Shown piece by piece: positions 9,864 to 19,771 of a stretch of DNA of 64,000 nucleotides (the stretch's first letter is position 1; each line of letters begins with the position of its first letter). A model generated the notes under the pieces. That model saw only the letters and a program-made list of their open reading frames with translations, was not told the DNA's origin and made no database searches. The translations under genes were made by a program, and so were the position numbers. Origin of the DNA: Carpediemonas membranifera (lineage: Eukaryota > Fornicata). The stretch spans positions 496,001 through 560,000 of the forward strand of contig JAHDYR010000007.1 in NCBI GenBank assembly GCA_019828565.1, read 5' to 3'.

Positions 9864-10941
9864 TCTTGCTGGGCTCCTTGCCGTTGAAGAAGTCCTTGAG
9901 CAGCTGCTGCACCTTGGGGATGCGGGTCGACCCGCCGACGAGCACGATCTCGTGGATCTTGGTCTTGTCGAGCTTCGCGTCGGTGAGCACGCGCTGGACG
10001 GGGTCGATGCAGCCGCGGAAGAGGTCGCCGCAGAGGTCCTCGAAGCGGGCGCGCGTGATGTTCGTGAAGAAGTCGACGCCCTCGTAGAGCGAGTCGATCT
10101 CGATCGCGGCCTGGGTCGACGACGAGAGCGTGCGCTTGGCGCGCTCGCAGGCCGTGCGCAGACGGTGCATCGCGCGGGCGTTGCCGCTGATGTCCATCTT
10201 GTGCTTGCGCTTGAACTCGGTCACGAAGTGGTTGACCATGCGGTTGTCGAAGTCCTCGCCGCCGAGGTGCGTGTCGCCCGCGGTCGCCTTGACCTCGAAG
10301 ATGCCCTCGTCGATGGTGAGCAGCGAGACGTCGAACGTGCCGCCGCCGAGGTCGAAGATCAGGACGTTCTTCTCCGCGGCCGACTTGTTGTCGAGCCCGT
10401 ACGCGATCGCCGCGGCGGTCGGCTCGTTGATGATGCGGAGGACCTCGAGGCCCGCGATCTGGCCGGCGTCCTTCGTGGCCTGGCGCTGCGAGTCGTTGAA
10501 GTACGCGGGGACCGTGATGACGGCCTTGCTGACGGGCTTGCCGAGGTAGGCCTCGGCGGTCTCCTTCATCTTCTGCAGGACCATGCCCGAGATCTCCTCG
10601 ACCTGGAAGGTGCGGGTCTCGCCCTTGTGCTGCACCTGGACGGCCGGCTTGTCGCCCGCGCCCGCGACGACCTTGAACGGCCAGTGGCCCATGTCGGCCC
10701 GGACCTCGCGGTCGTTGAAGCGGCGCCCGATGAGGCGCTTCGCGTCGAAGACTGTGTTGGTCGGGTTCATCGCCGTCTGGTTCTTCGCGGCCTCGCCGAT
10801 GAGGCGCTCGTCCTCGTTGAAGGCGACGTATGAGGGTGTTGTGCGGTTGCCCTGGTCGTTGGCGATGATCTCGACGCGGTCGTTCATGAACACGCCAACG
10901 CAGGAGTATGTGGTGCCTAAGTCGATTCCGATAGCAGTCAT
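9022..10941 (-). CDS. Cytosolic HSP70 chaperone, copy 1
   Basis: ATP-dependent chaperone that binds exposed hydrophobic peptides; works with J-domain proteins and nucleotide-exchange factors. The 639-residue length is typical of the cytosolic form. Visible signatures are [13 protein letters not shown] (residues 5-17), [11 protein letters not shown] (~195) and [13 protein letters not shown] (~333), followed by the substrate domain and a Gly/Pro/Ala-rich tail ending EELD, a variant of the cytosolic EEVD motif that binds TPR co-chaperones. There is no organelle targeting peptide. The predicted protein is identical to that of copy 2. The promoter block shared by all three copies lies directly upstream (10942-11060). 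Confidence 0.97.
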
Positions 10942-11150
10942 GTGCTTATCTAAGTCTGTGTGAGCGGTGTTGTGGGGAACGCACGTTGTTCACTGTTCTG
11001 CCATCCGGGGATCGATGCGATGAGCGGGCACGAAATCGATCTGATGATTGATCTGATGCCACCCCAACCAGATGTTGCCGATGGGCTCTAGCTCAACGTC
11101 CTACGAGCCACCGCCCACCCGCGGGCCGACAGTCAGCTGTCCAATCAAGT

Positions 11151-12221
11151 TTACTCGGCGGCAGGGTTGACGATGGCAGCGGTCAGCAGTCGCGTGCCAC
11201 TCCGGTCGACCAGTGCAAAGGCAAATGGTCTGTCAAACACGAGAGGCTCGCGCTTGTCGTGTAGCACCAAGGCCTCGTCGAGCATCATGGCGGTCACTGC
11301 GGCCGCCTCGGTTCCGTCCTCGTCCACTGCCAGGAACATCTTCTGGATAGTCTTTGTCACCTGGAGCATGGGCCTGTGCTGGAGCGCGGCGAACTCGAAG
11401 CTCTCGTATTGACGAGTCAGGCCGAGCTGTCTGAGGAAGTTGTCGGCTTGGAACGACTGGTCGACCCGGAACTTCGGAAGTGACAGGTCGACTGCATGAG
11501 GTTGGGCGGCTAACTCAGGCTGGCCGGTGGCAAGCTCGGCCAGGGCCTCTCGGAGCCCCGTCTCACCCGGCTTGTTGGGCAGACTGAAGAGCGCTAGCAC
11601 ATCGGTGGCCGGGGCCTTGTACTCGCCTACAAAGCCAGTGGACGTCTCAGTCCGCCACACAGACACGTGTGCGTCTTCGTTGCGCATCATATCAACAGTG
11701 ACACGGTCACCGCTCAGCAAGGTGAATGGCCGCCCCACATTGCGGGTAGGGTCAAATGGAGTCACCCACCGTGCCTTGAAGTACAGGGTCGAGACTAGTG
11801 CGGCTGCGGTGTCGGGGTCCAGCTGTGTCAGGATCTGGGCGATCGCACCGTTCGTGTGGGCGGCACACCACTGGTTGATCGCGTCCACTGAGGTGAGCTG
11901 CTGGACTGTCGCGTCAAGGAAGCGGTGCTGTAGGGCTTCAATGACGGGGTCGCGGTCGCTGAAGTCTCGGATGAATGACGTCGCGGCCGTGTGGACGCCA
12001 GATGCATTGAGACTGTCGAGCACAGCTCTGAAGGCTTTAAGAGAAACGCTGTCAATACTGAGTGCGTTGCTCAGGCTGCTATTGACGGGGGAGCTCTCAT
12101 CTACTGACGTGAAGAGCAGGAGGAGCGTGTACAGCAACGAAAAGCCGCTCACACATGTTGATGCATCAGTTCTGAATGCGTATTGGCTCAGTTTGTTCTG
12201 TAGTTGATTGGCGGCATCCAT
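11151..12221 (-). CDS. Serpin, inhibitory type
   Basis: Serine/cysteine protease inhibitor that traps proteases by loop insertion. Length 356 residues, typical for the serpin fold. The hinge of the reactive-centre loop, VDEDGTEAAAVTAM (residues ~299-312), has Gly at P15, Thr at P14 and small residues at P12-P9, which is the signature of inhibitory members. Counting from the hinge puts the scissile bond near Ala317-Leu318 (within LDEALVL). The C-terminal REPLVFDRPFAFAL matches the conserved FxxDRPF element. There is no signal peptide at the N-terminus (MDAANQLQNKL), so it is probably intracellular. The target protease is unknown; cysteine proteases are a common target of intracellular protist serpins. 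Confidence 0.92.
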   Translation of the reverse strand: MDAANQLQNKLSQYAFRTDASTCVSGFSLLYTLLLLFTSVDESSPVNSSLSNALSIDSVSLKAFRAVLDSLNASGVHTAATSFIRDFSDRDPVIEALQHRFLDATVQQLTSVDAINQWCAAHTNGAIAQILTQLDPDTAAALVSTLYFKARWVTPFDPTRNVGRPFTLLSGDRVTVDMMRNEDAHVSVWRTETSTGFVGEYKAPATDVLALFSLPNKPGETGLREALAELATGQPELAAQPHAVDLSLPKFRVDQSFQADNFLRQLGLTRQYESFEFAALQHRPMLQVTKTIQKMFLAVDEDGTEAAAVTAMMLDEALVLHDKREPLVFDRPFAFALVDRSGTRLLTAAIVNPAAE

Positions 12222-12427
12222 CGGTTGTCGTTGTCAACAAAGCTTCGTCATCACAACGTCACTGACAGACCTGATCTCGACCAGCATACTGTAGCAGACA
12301 TTCTCGACTCAGTCCACCACACTGGACTACCGTCGGTCTTCATGTCGTCAGAGATTGGTAGGGCTGGGTGACCAGGCCAAGTCAGTTTGCCACCAACTAA
12401 AACGTGAGTCCACCCCCAACTTGCGCC

Positions 12428-13717
12428 ATGGATGTGGAGGGGGAATCATGTCCCAAATCTCCGGGCTGGTCAAATCTGGCAATATCCAATATGGGACAGG
12501 AAGCAAAGTTCTCGATCTTGCCGCTCGCTATCGTCCTCATCTTTGGCACGGCAGGATCTATCTTTTTGAAGGCTGTCTTCCCCTTCGTGATCATGCGAAT
12601 GGACACGCGGGGAGTCGCGTTTGGCAGCGTTTCCAGTGGCTTCATGCTTGGAAAGGTGATTGGATCGCCAATAATCGGTGTAGTTGCTGATCGCTTCGAC
12701 AAGCGTTATATTATTGCTATTTGTCAGCTCGGCTGTGTCATTGGCCTCTTCCTGACGGCGAATGCCAAGACAATTGGACAGCTCGTCGCCGCCCGCACCG
12801 TTGGCGGTTTCTTCGCAGCCACCGTTACTATCGTATATGCCCTGGCGGCCTCGAAAACGGAGTCGTCGCAGCGTTCGAAGGTCATGGTCCGTCTCACCGC
12901 GGCCCTCACGACGACAATCATGGTCGGCGGGTACCTTGGGCATGTTCTCGTCAAGTACATCGGGTTCGAGCACACTGTATTCGTCGGCGCCGCCAGTTCC
13001 GGTGTCGCGATCCTGGCGGCCCTCTTCCTCGTGCAGCCCTCACCCCCGTCGAAGGCAGACGCACAAACAGCCGGAGAAGACGAAGAAAGCAAGGGGCGTG
13101 GCCGCAGTATCTTCAGAAGACAGGTCGTCGTGATCCTGGTCCAGAACGCCCTGTTCATGGTCCTACAGGGCAGCGTCGGGCAACTGTTGCCCCTCCTCGC
13201 AAGGTCAGGCTCGCTCAACGTTGACGACCCTCAGGAGCTGAGCGCCACGGGCATCCTGGCCGGCGGGGTGGGGAAGATGGCGCTACAGTTCTCTCCTCTG
13301 ATCGGCCTGGCATACTCGAAGTTCTCGGAGCCCCGCGTCATCGCGATGAGCTTCCTGTGCTTCGCCGTGGTCTTCACTGTGCTTCCATCTGCCCGCACCG
13401 GCCCTGCCTTCCTCACGCTCACGGTGGCCGAGGCGCTGTGCTCTGCCTTCATCCAGCCCGCCACGAACTCCCTCCTTTCCCGGTGCGTGGACAAGGGGTC
13501 CCAGGCGGCCATAGCTGGTGTGAACTCGTCGCTACAGGCCCTCGCTGGTGTGGTTACGCCCCTAGCACTGGGCCAGATGTTCGACGTGTTCGGGATGAGG
13601 ACGAGCGGGATAGCCGCTGCAGTGGCCGCCGTGGCGTGCGCGTTGTTCGTGTGGCTGTTTGTACCATGTAGGCCGTGCCAGGAGGCAAGGAATGAGAAGA
13701 AGAATAAAGCTCTGTGA
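12428..13717 (+). CDS. Major facilitator superfamily transporter
   Basis: A 429-residue polytopic membrane protein with about 12 hydrophobic segments in two groups separated by a charged cytoplasmic loop (about 205-235, with a KGRGRS basic stretch). The loop between helices 2 and 3 carries GVVADRFDKRYII, matching the MFS motif A pattern GxxxDRxxRR. The substrate cannot be told from sequence; the build resembles drug/H+ antiporter-like or polyamine/vesicular-amine-like MFS members. The ATG at 12428 is used rather than an in-frame GTG at 12404. Confidence 0.88.
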   Translation: MDVEGESCPKSPGWSNLAISNMGQEAKFSILPLAIVLIFGTAGSIFLKAVFPFVIMRMDTRGVAFGSVSSGFMLGKVIGSPIIGVVADRFDKRYIIAICQLGCVIGLFLTANAKTIGQLVAARTVGGFFAATVTIVYALAASKTESSQRSKVMVRLTAALTTTIMVGGYLGHVLVKYIGFEHTVFVGAASSGVAILAALFLVQPSPPSKADAQTAGEDEESKGRGRSIFRRQVVVILVQNALFMVLQGSVGQLLPLLARSGSLNVDDPQELSATGILAGGVGKMALQFSPLIGLAYSKFSEPRVIAMSFLCFAVVFTVLPSARTGPAFLTLTVAEALCSAFIQPATNSLLSRCVDKGSQAAIAGVNSSLQALAGVVTPLALGQMFDVFGMRTSGIAAAVAAVACALFVWLFVPCRPCQEARNEKKNKAL

Positions 13718-14031
13718 GTTCTCCTGTGCGAGGGGGTCGGCCTGACGACCTCGCACCGCTGAGGACAAGGAATCAGCCGTCCTACAATAGGTATTGGACC
13801 CAGGACCTGCCGTCGTTGAGGGCATACGAGAGCTGAATGCTTCTCTGTCACGATGAACTGCGCTCAAAGTCGATAAGGAACACCTTCCGAAATTCATCGA
13901 CATGACTGAGCGACGATGCAGAAAGTTCGTCCCACGCCTCTCATTTATACAGCTGGTACGTTATTTGGCCATTTGATGCATCGATGCAGCCCGCGGCGAG
14001 TTCAAGAGCGCTAACACAGTGGATCTGAGCA
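13718..14031. other. Intergenic; possible 5' exon region of the WD40 kinase
   Basis: About 310 bp with no complete gene. It includes CTAACACAG at 14011-14019, close to the Giardia-type branch-point/acceptor motif, and GTACGT at 13956, a donor like those used elsewhere here. An exon starting at ATG 13916 could be spliced across these sites, but the resulting frame does not match the kinase frame, so I do not use it. Confidence 0.3.
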
Positions 14032-17000
14032 ATGGTGCGTCCTCTCCGAACATCTCACGCAGCAGCGAGTGCAGAGCAGTGGACGACATGATCAGAGACG
14101 CCACAACGCGCGTATTCGCCGCAGAGGACAGACTCCACCTCAAGCCCTCACCGCTACAGACCTCGCCCGCGTCCTCGACAACCTCTCGACGCGGCCCAGA
14201 GGGTTCCACATGAGGCTGACTGATCCCAATCTCACTGTCACGATCAAGCTGGGCAAGCTGACTTCCGTCAAGCCAGATAGCGTGGTCGACGGTCTGCTCG
14301 CTGCCTGGAATGCGAGGATGACTGAGTGCATCCAGACGATAGAGGGTGATGACATTGACGTGTTCAGCGTCGCCTTTCTCCCTGACGGCACCATGGTCAC
14401 TGGGTCACGGGATGGGACGATCAAGCTGTGGGACAAGCACGGCGTGTGCACGACGACGATGAAGCATGGTGGGCGTGTTTGGTGTATCGCCGTCTCCCCA
14501 GGCGGGTCGGCCATCGCCTCGGGCGGGAGTGACCACAAAATCAAGCTGTGGGGCCAGACCGGCAGACTCGTCAAGACGCTCAAGGGGCACACCGGCGATG
14601 TGAGCAGCCTTGCCTTCTCTCCAGACAGACAGACCCTAATATCCGGATCCTGGGACAAGACAGTAAGAGTGTGGAACGTCGCCACCGGCAAGTGCAGGAC
14701 GATGGAGGGCCACACTGACCAGGTGCGCTCCGTCGCCATCTCCCCAGAATGCAAGACCATCGTTTCTGGGGGCGATGACGGTATGATCAAGGTGTGGGAC
14801 GCTGAGTCGGGCAGACTCGAGCAGACTCTGGAGGACCACATGAATTCTGTCGCAGCCGTCGCCATCTCCCCGGATGGCGCTCTGCTGGCCTCCGGATCAT
14901 GGGATAACACCATCAGGCTATGGGACACCAGGACCTGGGAGTGCATCGCCGTCCTCAAGGGGCACACGAATGTTACCTGTTGTGTCGCCTTCTCGCACGA
15001 CGGCAGGACCCTCGCCTCTGGGTCTTGGGACAACTCTGCCAAGCTATGGAGCATCGGCAGCGGCGAGTGTCTCGAGACGCTCAAAGGTCACACCAACTGG
15101 GTGAACAGCGTCGCCTTCTCCCCAGACGGGTCGACCCTGCTCTCTGGGTCTTGGGACAACACCGCCAAGCAGTGGTCCCTCGGTCGCTCTCCCGAGCTCA
15201 CCGCCCTCGCCCAGACCCTCGCTCAGCCTATCCCGGCCGCGACCATCGTCCGCCTCGAGGGCACCGTCGCCGACCTCGCCCGCGTCCTCGACCACCTCTC
15301 GACATTGGACGCGCAACCAAGAGAGTTCAGCATGAGGCTGACTGAGCCCGACCTCACTGTCACGATGAGGTGTTGCAAGCTGACTTCCGACAAACCCGGC
15401 AGCGCCGTCGATGCCCTGCTCGCTGCCTGGAATGTGAAGAAGACTGAGTGCATCCAGACGATGGAGGATCACACGGAAGGTGTGATGAGCGTAGCATTCC
15501 TCCCTGACGGCACCATGGTCACTGGGTCACGGGATGGGACGATAATGCTGTGGGACAAGCACGGCGTGTGCACGACGACGATGAAGCATGTTGGGCGTGT
15601 GCGGTGCATCGCTGTCTCCCCAGGTGGGTCGGCCATCGCCTCGGGCGGGAGTGACCACAAGATCATGCTGTGGGACCAGACCGGCAGACTCGTCAAGACG
15701 CTCAAGGGCCACACGAGGGATGTGACAAGCCTCGCCTTCTCCCCAGACAGACAGACCCTAATATCCGGATCCTGGGACAAGACAGTCAGGACTTGGAATG
15801 TCGCCACCGGCAAGTGTAGGCGCAAGACTATCGTCACTGGATCTGGCGATAAGACGATCAAGGTGTGGGACGCTGTTTCGGGCAGGCTCGAGCGGACGCT
15901 TGAGGGTCACACGAATTCTGTCGTCGCCGTCGCAATTTCCGCGAACGGCGCTCTGCTGGCCTCTGGGTCTGGCGACAACACTATCAGACTCTGGGACACC
16001 AGGACCTGGGATAGCGTCGCCGTCCTCAGGGGGCACGTCAGTTTTGTTTACAGCGTCGCCTTCTCCCCTGATGGAAGGACCCTCGCCTCTGGGTCTGGTG
16101 ACAAAAACATCAAGCTATGGAGCATCTTCAGCGGCGAGTGCTTCAAGACGCTCAGGGGCCATGCTTTTTGTGTCCACAGCGTCGCATTCTCCCCAGACGG
16201 GTCGACCCTGCTCTCTGGATCAAAGGACAAGACAGCCAAGCTGTGGCATATCGAGCACGCGTCCGAGACGATTGCAGTCTGCGGCCAACCCACACTCGGT
16301 GCCGACATCCGCCTGCCGTCCAACGACTCGACCCTGAAGCTCGTCGACCTGGCACGGGTCGCCATCCGAATCCTCGCCACGGGCCTGCCCCGCTCCTTCG
16401 AGATGAGGCTGGCCCACCCCCCTGTCTCTGTGAGCATGGACCATGCTGGTCTCTTCCTTGCTGCCCCTGCATGCCCGGAGGTCTGCGGCCTGCTCGCCCT
16501 GCTCAACCAGGGTCGCCTCAACGAACTGATGGTCCAGGTCTGTGCTGACGCCGGGATCGCCCTGTCTGCCGCGTCTACCGCCGTTATGGACCCGAACGGC
16601 TTCATCTCAATCTCGCCCGCCGACGATTTGATCGTTTCTGCGCTGATGCCGCTCAACCACGCTCGACGTGACGCTGCAGTTGCTGGGGTCTGCGCCCAAA
16701 CGGTCACGCCCAAGACAGCGATCAGCGTCTCCAACGCCGACCTCCACACACTGGAGAAGCTGCTTGGCCATGTCGAGTCCTCTGGTGCCGCACCCCACTC
16801 ATTCAAGGTCCACCTCGACGATCCCGCCACCACCGTCACCCTCGGCCCGACTGGCTTCGAGGTCTCACCGCCGAACCAGGCCGTGGCCGAGGTGCTCAGC
16901 GGCTTCAGCTTCCTGACCGCCCACCTCGACATCATCTCGACTGATGATGTAATCCGCCTGGGCGAGCACGCACCGCTCACGATTGGCGACCTGAAGACCG

Positions 17001-19231
17001 TAATCGGCCTCTTGCTGCAGCGGGAGACCTTGCCCTCCTCCTTCGCAATGAGGCTGACCCACCCCGCGACAACAGTTTCACTTGGACCTACCGGGTTCAC
17101 GGCGACGGGCGCAAGCGAGGAGGTCAACGCTGTCATCGAGCAGGCCAATCTTTGCTCCGCGGTTCAGATGATGGCCAACGGACACAATGCATCGGTTGCT
17201 CTCGGCGCAGCAGAAGAAGCGCTGTACGTGACTGCGGATCTGAGCGACACCAAGCGCCTGCTGGCCGCCGCCGGCCCGCACGCGCTTCAACACGAGGCGC
17301 GAGTGGTGACGATGAGGACCGACCTCTCCCGCCTCCAGCCCGTGCAGGCGCTCGCCAAGAACCCGATGCTCGCGCTCAGGGGCCGCGTCAAGGAGGCGCT
17401 GGAGAGGAGCGATGAGCTCCACGCGCTCATCATCATCGGTGACGTCAACAGGATGCGCTCGAAGACGCTGCTCAAAGACAAGCTGGTCGGCCCCGTCATC
17501 CTCAACTGCCTCGACCGGAAGGCCCGCTCGCCGCTGCACAGCGCGTTCGTGCACGACCAGCCGCAGGCATTCGCGGCGCTGCTCAAGGCCGGCTGTCTGC
17601 TCGATGACGGCTTCCTGGACGGCCACCCGCTGCTGGCCGCCGTCGCCAAGCCACCGATGCTGACCGCGATGCTGGCCGCGAGGGTTGACATCGACACCGT
17701 CAGCCGGAACACGACTGCGCTCGTGGTCGCCATCCAAGGCAGCCACTGGGACTCCGCCACAAAGCTGCTTGCCCGAGGCGCCGACCCCCTCCTCCCGCCG
17801 GTCGGGGTCAACGCGCTGCAGGCCGTCAAGGGTGTGGCCGACCCGCTCATGGGCGGCGTGATCCGGGCCGCCATCAACGACGTCCTGGTGAAGCAGCTCA
17901 GTGAGGCAATCACGCAGGGAAGTACAGCTGCCATAAAGCGGCTGCTCACGGCCGGCGTGTCTGCAAACGGCGTGGAGGGCAAGATGCCGCCGCTTTTCAC
18001 TGCCGTTAAGGCGGGCAACTTCGACATTGTCAGCCTGCTGCTGAAGCACGGCGTCGACCGGGACGCGACGTACAAGGGCAAGACGGCTGCGCAGACAGTC
18101 AAGAAGGGCAGCAACCTGCAGTATCTCCTGATCCAGGACCAGACGCCCGAGCCGCTCGTACAGCCCGACCTCAACACGGACATCACGAAGCCGGCTGGCA
18201 GCATCGCGTTCAGCCAGGCCGATCTCATTGGCGATGGCGGTATGGCGAGCGTCTTCCGCGGTACATACGGGGGTGCCGAGTGCGCCGTCAAAACCGTCGT
18301 GCGGGCCGACCTGAACGCGATGCAGGCCAGTCGGCTGCAGAATGAGATCTTCATCCACAAGCAACTGCGTCATACCAACGTCATCGGGCTCTACGCGCTC
18401 GAACAAGAGGGCCAGGAGATCCGGCTCGCGCTCGAGCTCGCGTCGGGGTCGCTCTCGGCGCTACTGCTCTCGAAGGCCGACCTGCCCTGGGACGCGCGGC
18501 TGCAGTTCGCGCGCGACATCGCGGCGGCCATGGCGTTCATCGCGGGCGAGGGCTACGAGCACAGGGACCTCAAGTCGCTCAACGTCCTCGTCGCGAACAA
18601 CAAGGCCAAGATCAGCGACTTCGGGCTGACCGCGCGGCTCGACCAGCGCGTGGCGGACGTCGAGGGCTCGTGGCCCTGGATGGCGCCCGAGCGCTTCGAC
18701 GGCGTGGGCGGCGAGAAGGCCGACGTCTTCGCCTTCGGCATCACGCTCTGGGAGATCGCCGCGCGCGACATCCCGTACCGCCAGGAGCGCCTCGGGCTCG
18801 ACGCCATCCGCGCGCACGTGCGGGCTGGATACCGGCCGATGATCCCCGCGGGCACGCCGGCGGCCGTGGGCGAGCTGATCCGCCGCTGCGTGGCGCCCGA
18901 CCCGCGCGACCGCCCCACCTTCGCGGAGGTCGTCGCCGGGCTGCCCGACAACGCCTCGACGGAGATGTACGCGGAGAGCGCCGTGCGCAACCACGAGGTC
19001 GACACGTTCGCGAACGCCAGCGCCCCCGGCATGATGACGTTTGGCGAGGGCCAGCCCGCGATCATCGGTACCGTCGGGCAGACGCTTGGTCACGCCAGCG
19101 CGCCCTGGATGACGCTATCCGAAGATGAGAGAGCAGCCGCACTCGCCACGATGGGCACGATCGCCACGACATACCGCACGAACGCACCCAGCGCCCCGGG
19201 CCTGCGCACGCTAGGCGACATGTACAGGTAG
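14032..19231 (+). CDS. WD40-ankyrin-TKL protein kinase, ~1,723 aa
   Basis: Multidomain signalling kinase. In order: a ~60-residue module (around 14144-14310), seven WD40 repeats forming propeller 1 (14320-15190), a second module, a second WD40 array (15450-16260), three more modules (16336-17155), ankyrin-like repeats (17470-18130) and a C-terminal kinase (18200-18950). The kinase has the Gly loop GDGGMASVFRG, Lys in CAVKTV, HRDLKSLN, SDFGLTA and WMAPERF, so it should be active; the pattern is TKL/RIP-like. The frame is coding upstream of the first in-frame ATG (14210). The best start I find is ATG at 14032 followed by a 28-nt intron (14035-14062), leading into the kinase frame. The start is uncertain; the body is not. 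The substrate is unknown. Confidence 0.85.
14035..14062 (+). other. Candidate 28-nt intron directly after the start codon
   Basis: Begins GTGCGT and ends CATCTCACGCAG. It joins ATG to CAG CGA GTG and so brings the start codon into the WD40-kinase frame. Size and acceptor match the confirmed introns of this window. An intron directly behind the ATG is common in intron-poor protists. There is no protein homology at the junction, so this is a candidate only. Confidence 0.5.
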
Positions 19232-19382
19232 TGATTGATCGGCTCAGAATACGCACTTGCCCCGCCAGTCCTCGTATGTATGATCATCGACGCACACGTT
19301 GGTTGGGCCAGACAATCTAATCAAATGATTAACGATAAACTGCACTCAAACAACATTTTCCGTACGCGAAGCGTAGACAGCA

Positions 19383-19628
19383 ATGAGCACTGACAGCAAG
19401 GATATCAGCCGTAGAATGTGGCAGCGTGTGAACCCCGGTTACACGGAGGATCCCGATCACTTCAGGACTGTTTCTTCCGAATCCCATCGCGCTTTTGACG
19501 CAGAAGAGATGGATCATGTCGATAAGTTGCACCACCGCAAGCGCGATGAGTTCAGCGTCTATGCTGAGTGTGTAGCAGCAATGACGGCGCACCATGACAC
19601 GCCCAAGGCGCCTGCAGCAGGCAAGTAG
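19383..19628 (+). CDS. Small charged protein, 81 aa
   Basis: An ATG-started frame encoding a hydrophilic 81-residue protein with many His, Asp, Glu and Arg residues and no membrane segment. It follows the kinase gene by about 150 bp on the same strand and converges on the large coiled-coil gene. Composition is protein-like, but no family is recognised; small axonemal or microtubule-associated proteins have similar composition, which is a guess. Confidence 0.55.
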   Translation: MSTDSKDISRRMWQRVNPGYTEDPDHFRTVSSESHRAFDAEEMDHVDKLHHRKRDEFSVYAECVAAMTAHHDTPKAPAAGK

Positions 19629-19771
19629 GCGTTATACCCTGGCCAAACCCATAGTAAACAGTCGTCAGACAGCTAAATGGCGTTTATTCGTCATCTATTG
19701 CATCAGTAGTCAAGTAATATGGCTGTTATCGTTGCTATATACCATGGCTAGTCTCACATAAACCGGGTCGA

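Larger units (their letters stand above)
8897..11060. repeat. HSP70 cassette, copy 1
   Basis: A 2,164-bp unit containing a surface-gene tail, the HSP70 gene and about 120 bp of its 5' flank. The same unit occurs inverted at 28475-30638 with identical length and only scattered single-base differences, and again at about 50974-53124. Copies 2 and 3 share a further ~33 bp at the HSP70 promoter end that copy 1 lacks. Confidence 0.9.

Noticed and set aside
8989-10833. 614-codon plus-strand frame opposite HSP70 copy 1 (and similar frames opposite copies 2 and 3)
   Set aside because: It is the antisense of a highly GC-biased HSP70 gene; Val/Leu/Asp/Gly/Arg-only composition is typical of such shadows, and HSP70 itself is certain.
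13956-14019. 64-nt intron GTACGT...CTAACACAG joining an exon from ATG 13916
   Set aside because: The splice signals are good, but the joined frame is not the WD40 kinase frame and would need a further frameshift; kept only as an alternative.
14112-14144. 33-nt intron GTATTC...CTCAAG within the kinase 5' region
   Set aside because: It preserves the wrong frame and the acceptor does not fit the intron consensus.
17078-18406. 442-codon minus-strand frame opposite the WD40 kinase
   Set aside because: Antisense shadow of a GC-rich coding region with third-position bias; the plus strand carries clear ankyrin-like and kinase motifs.
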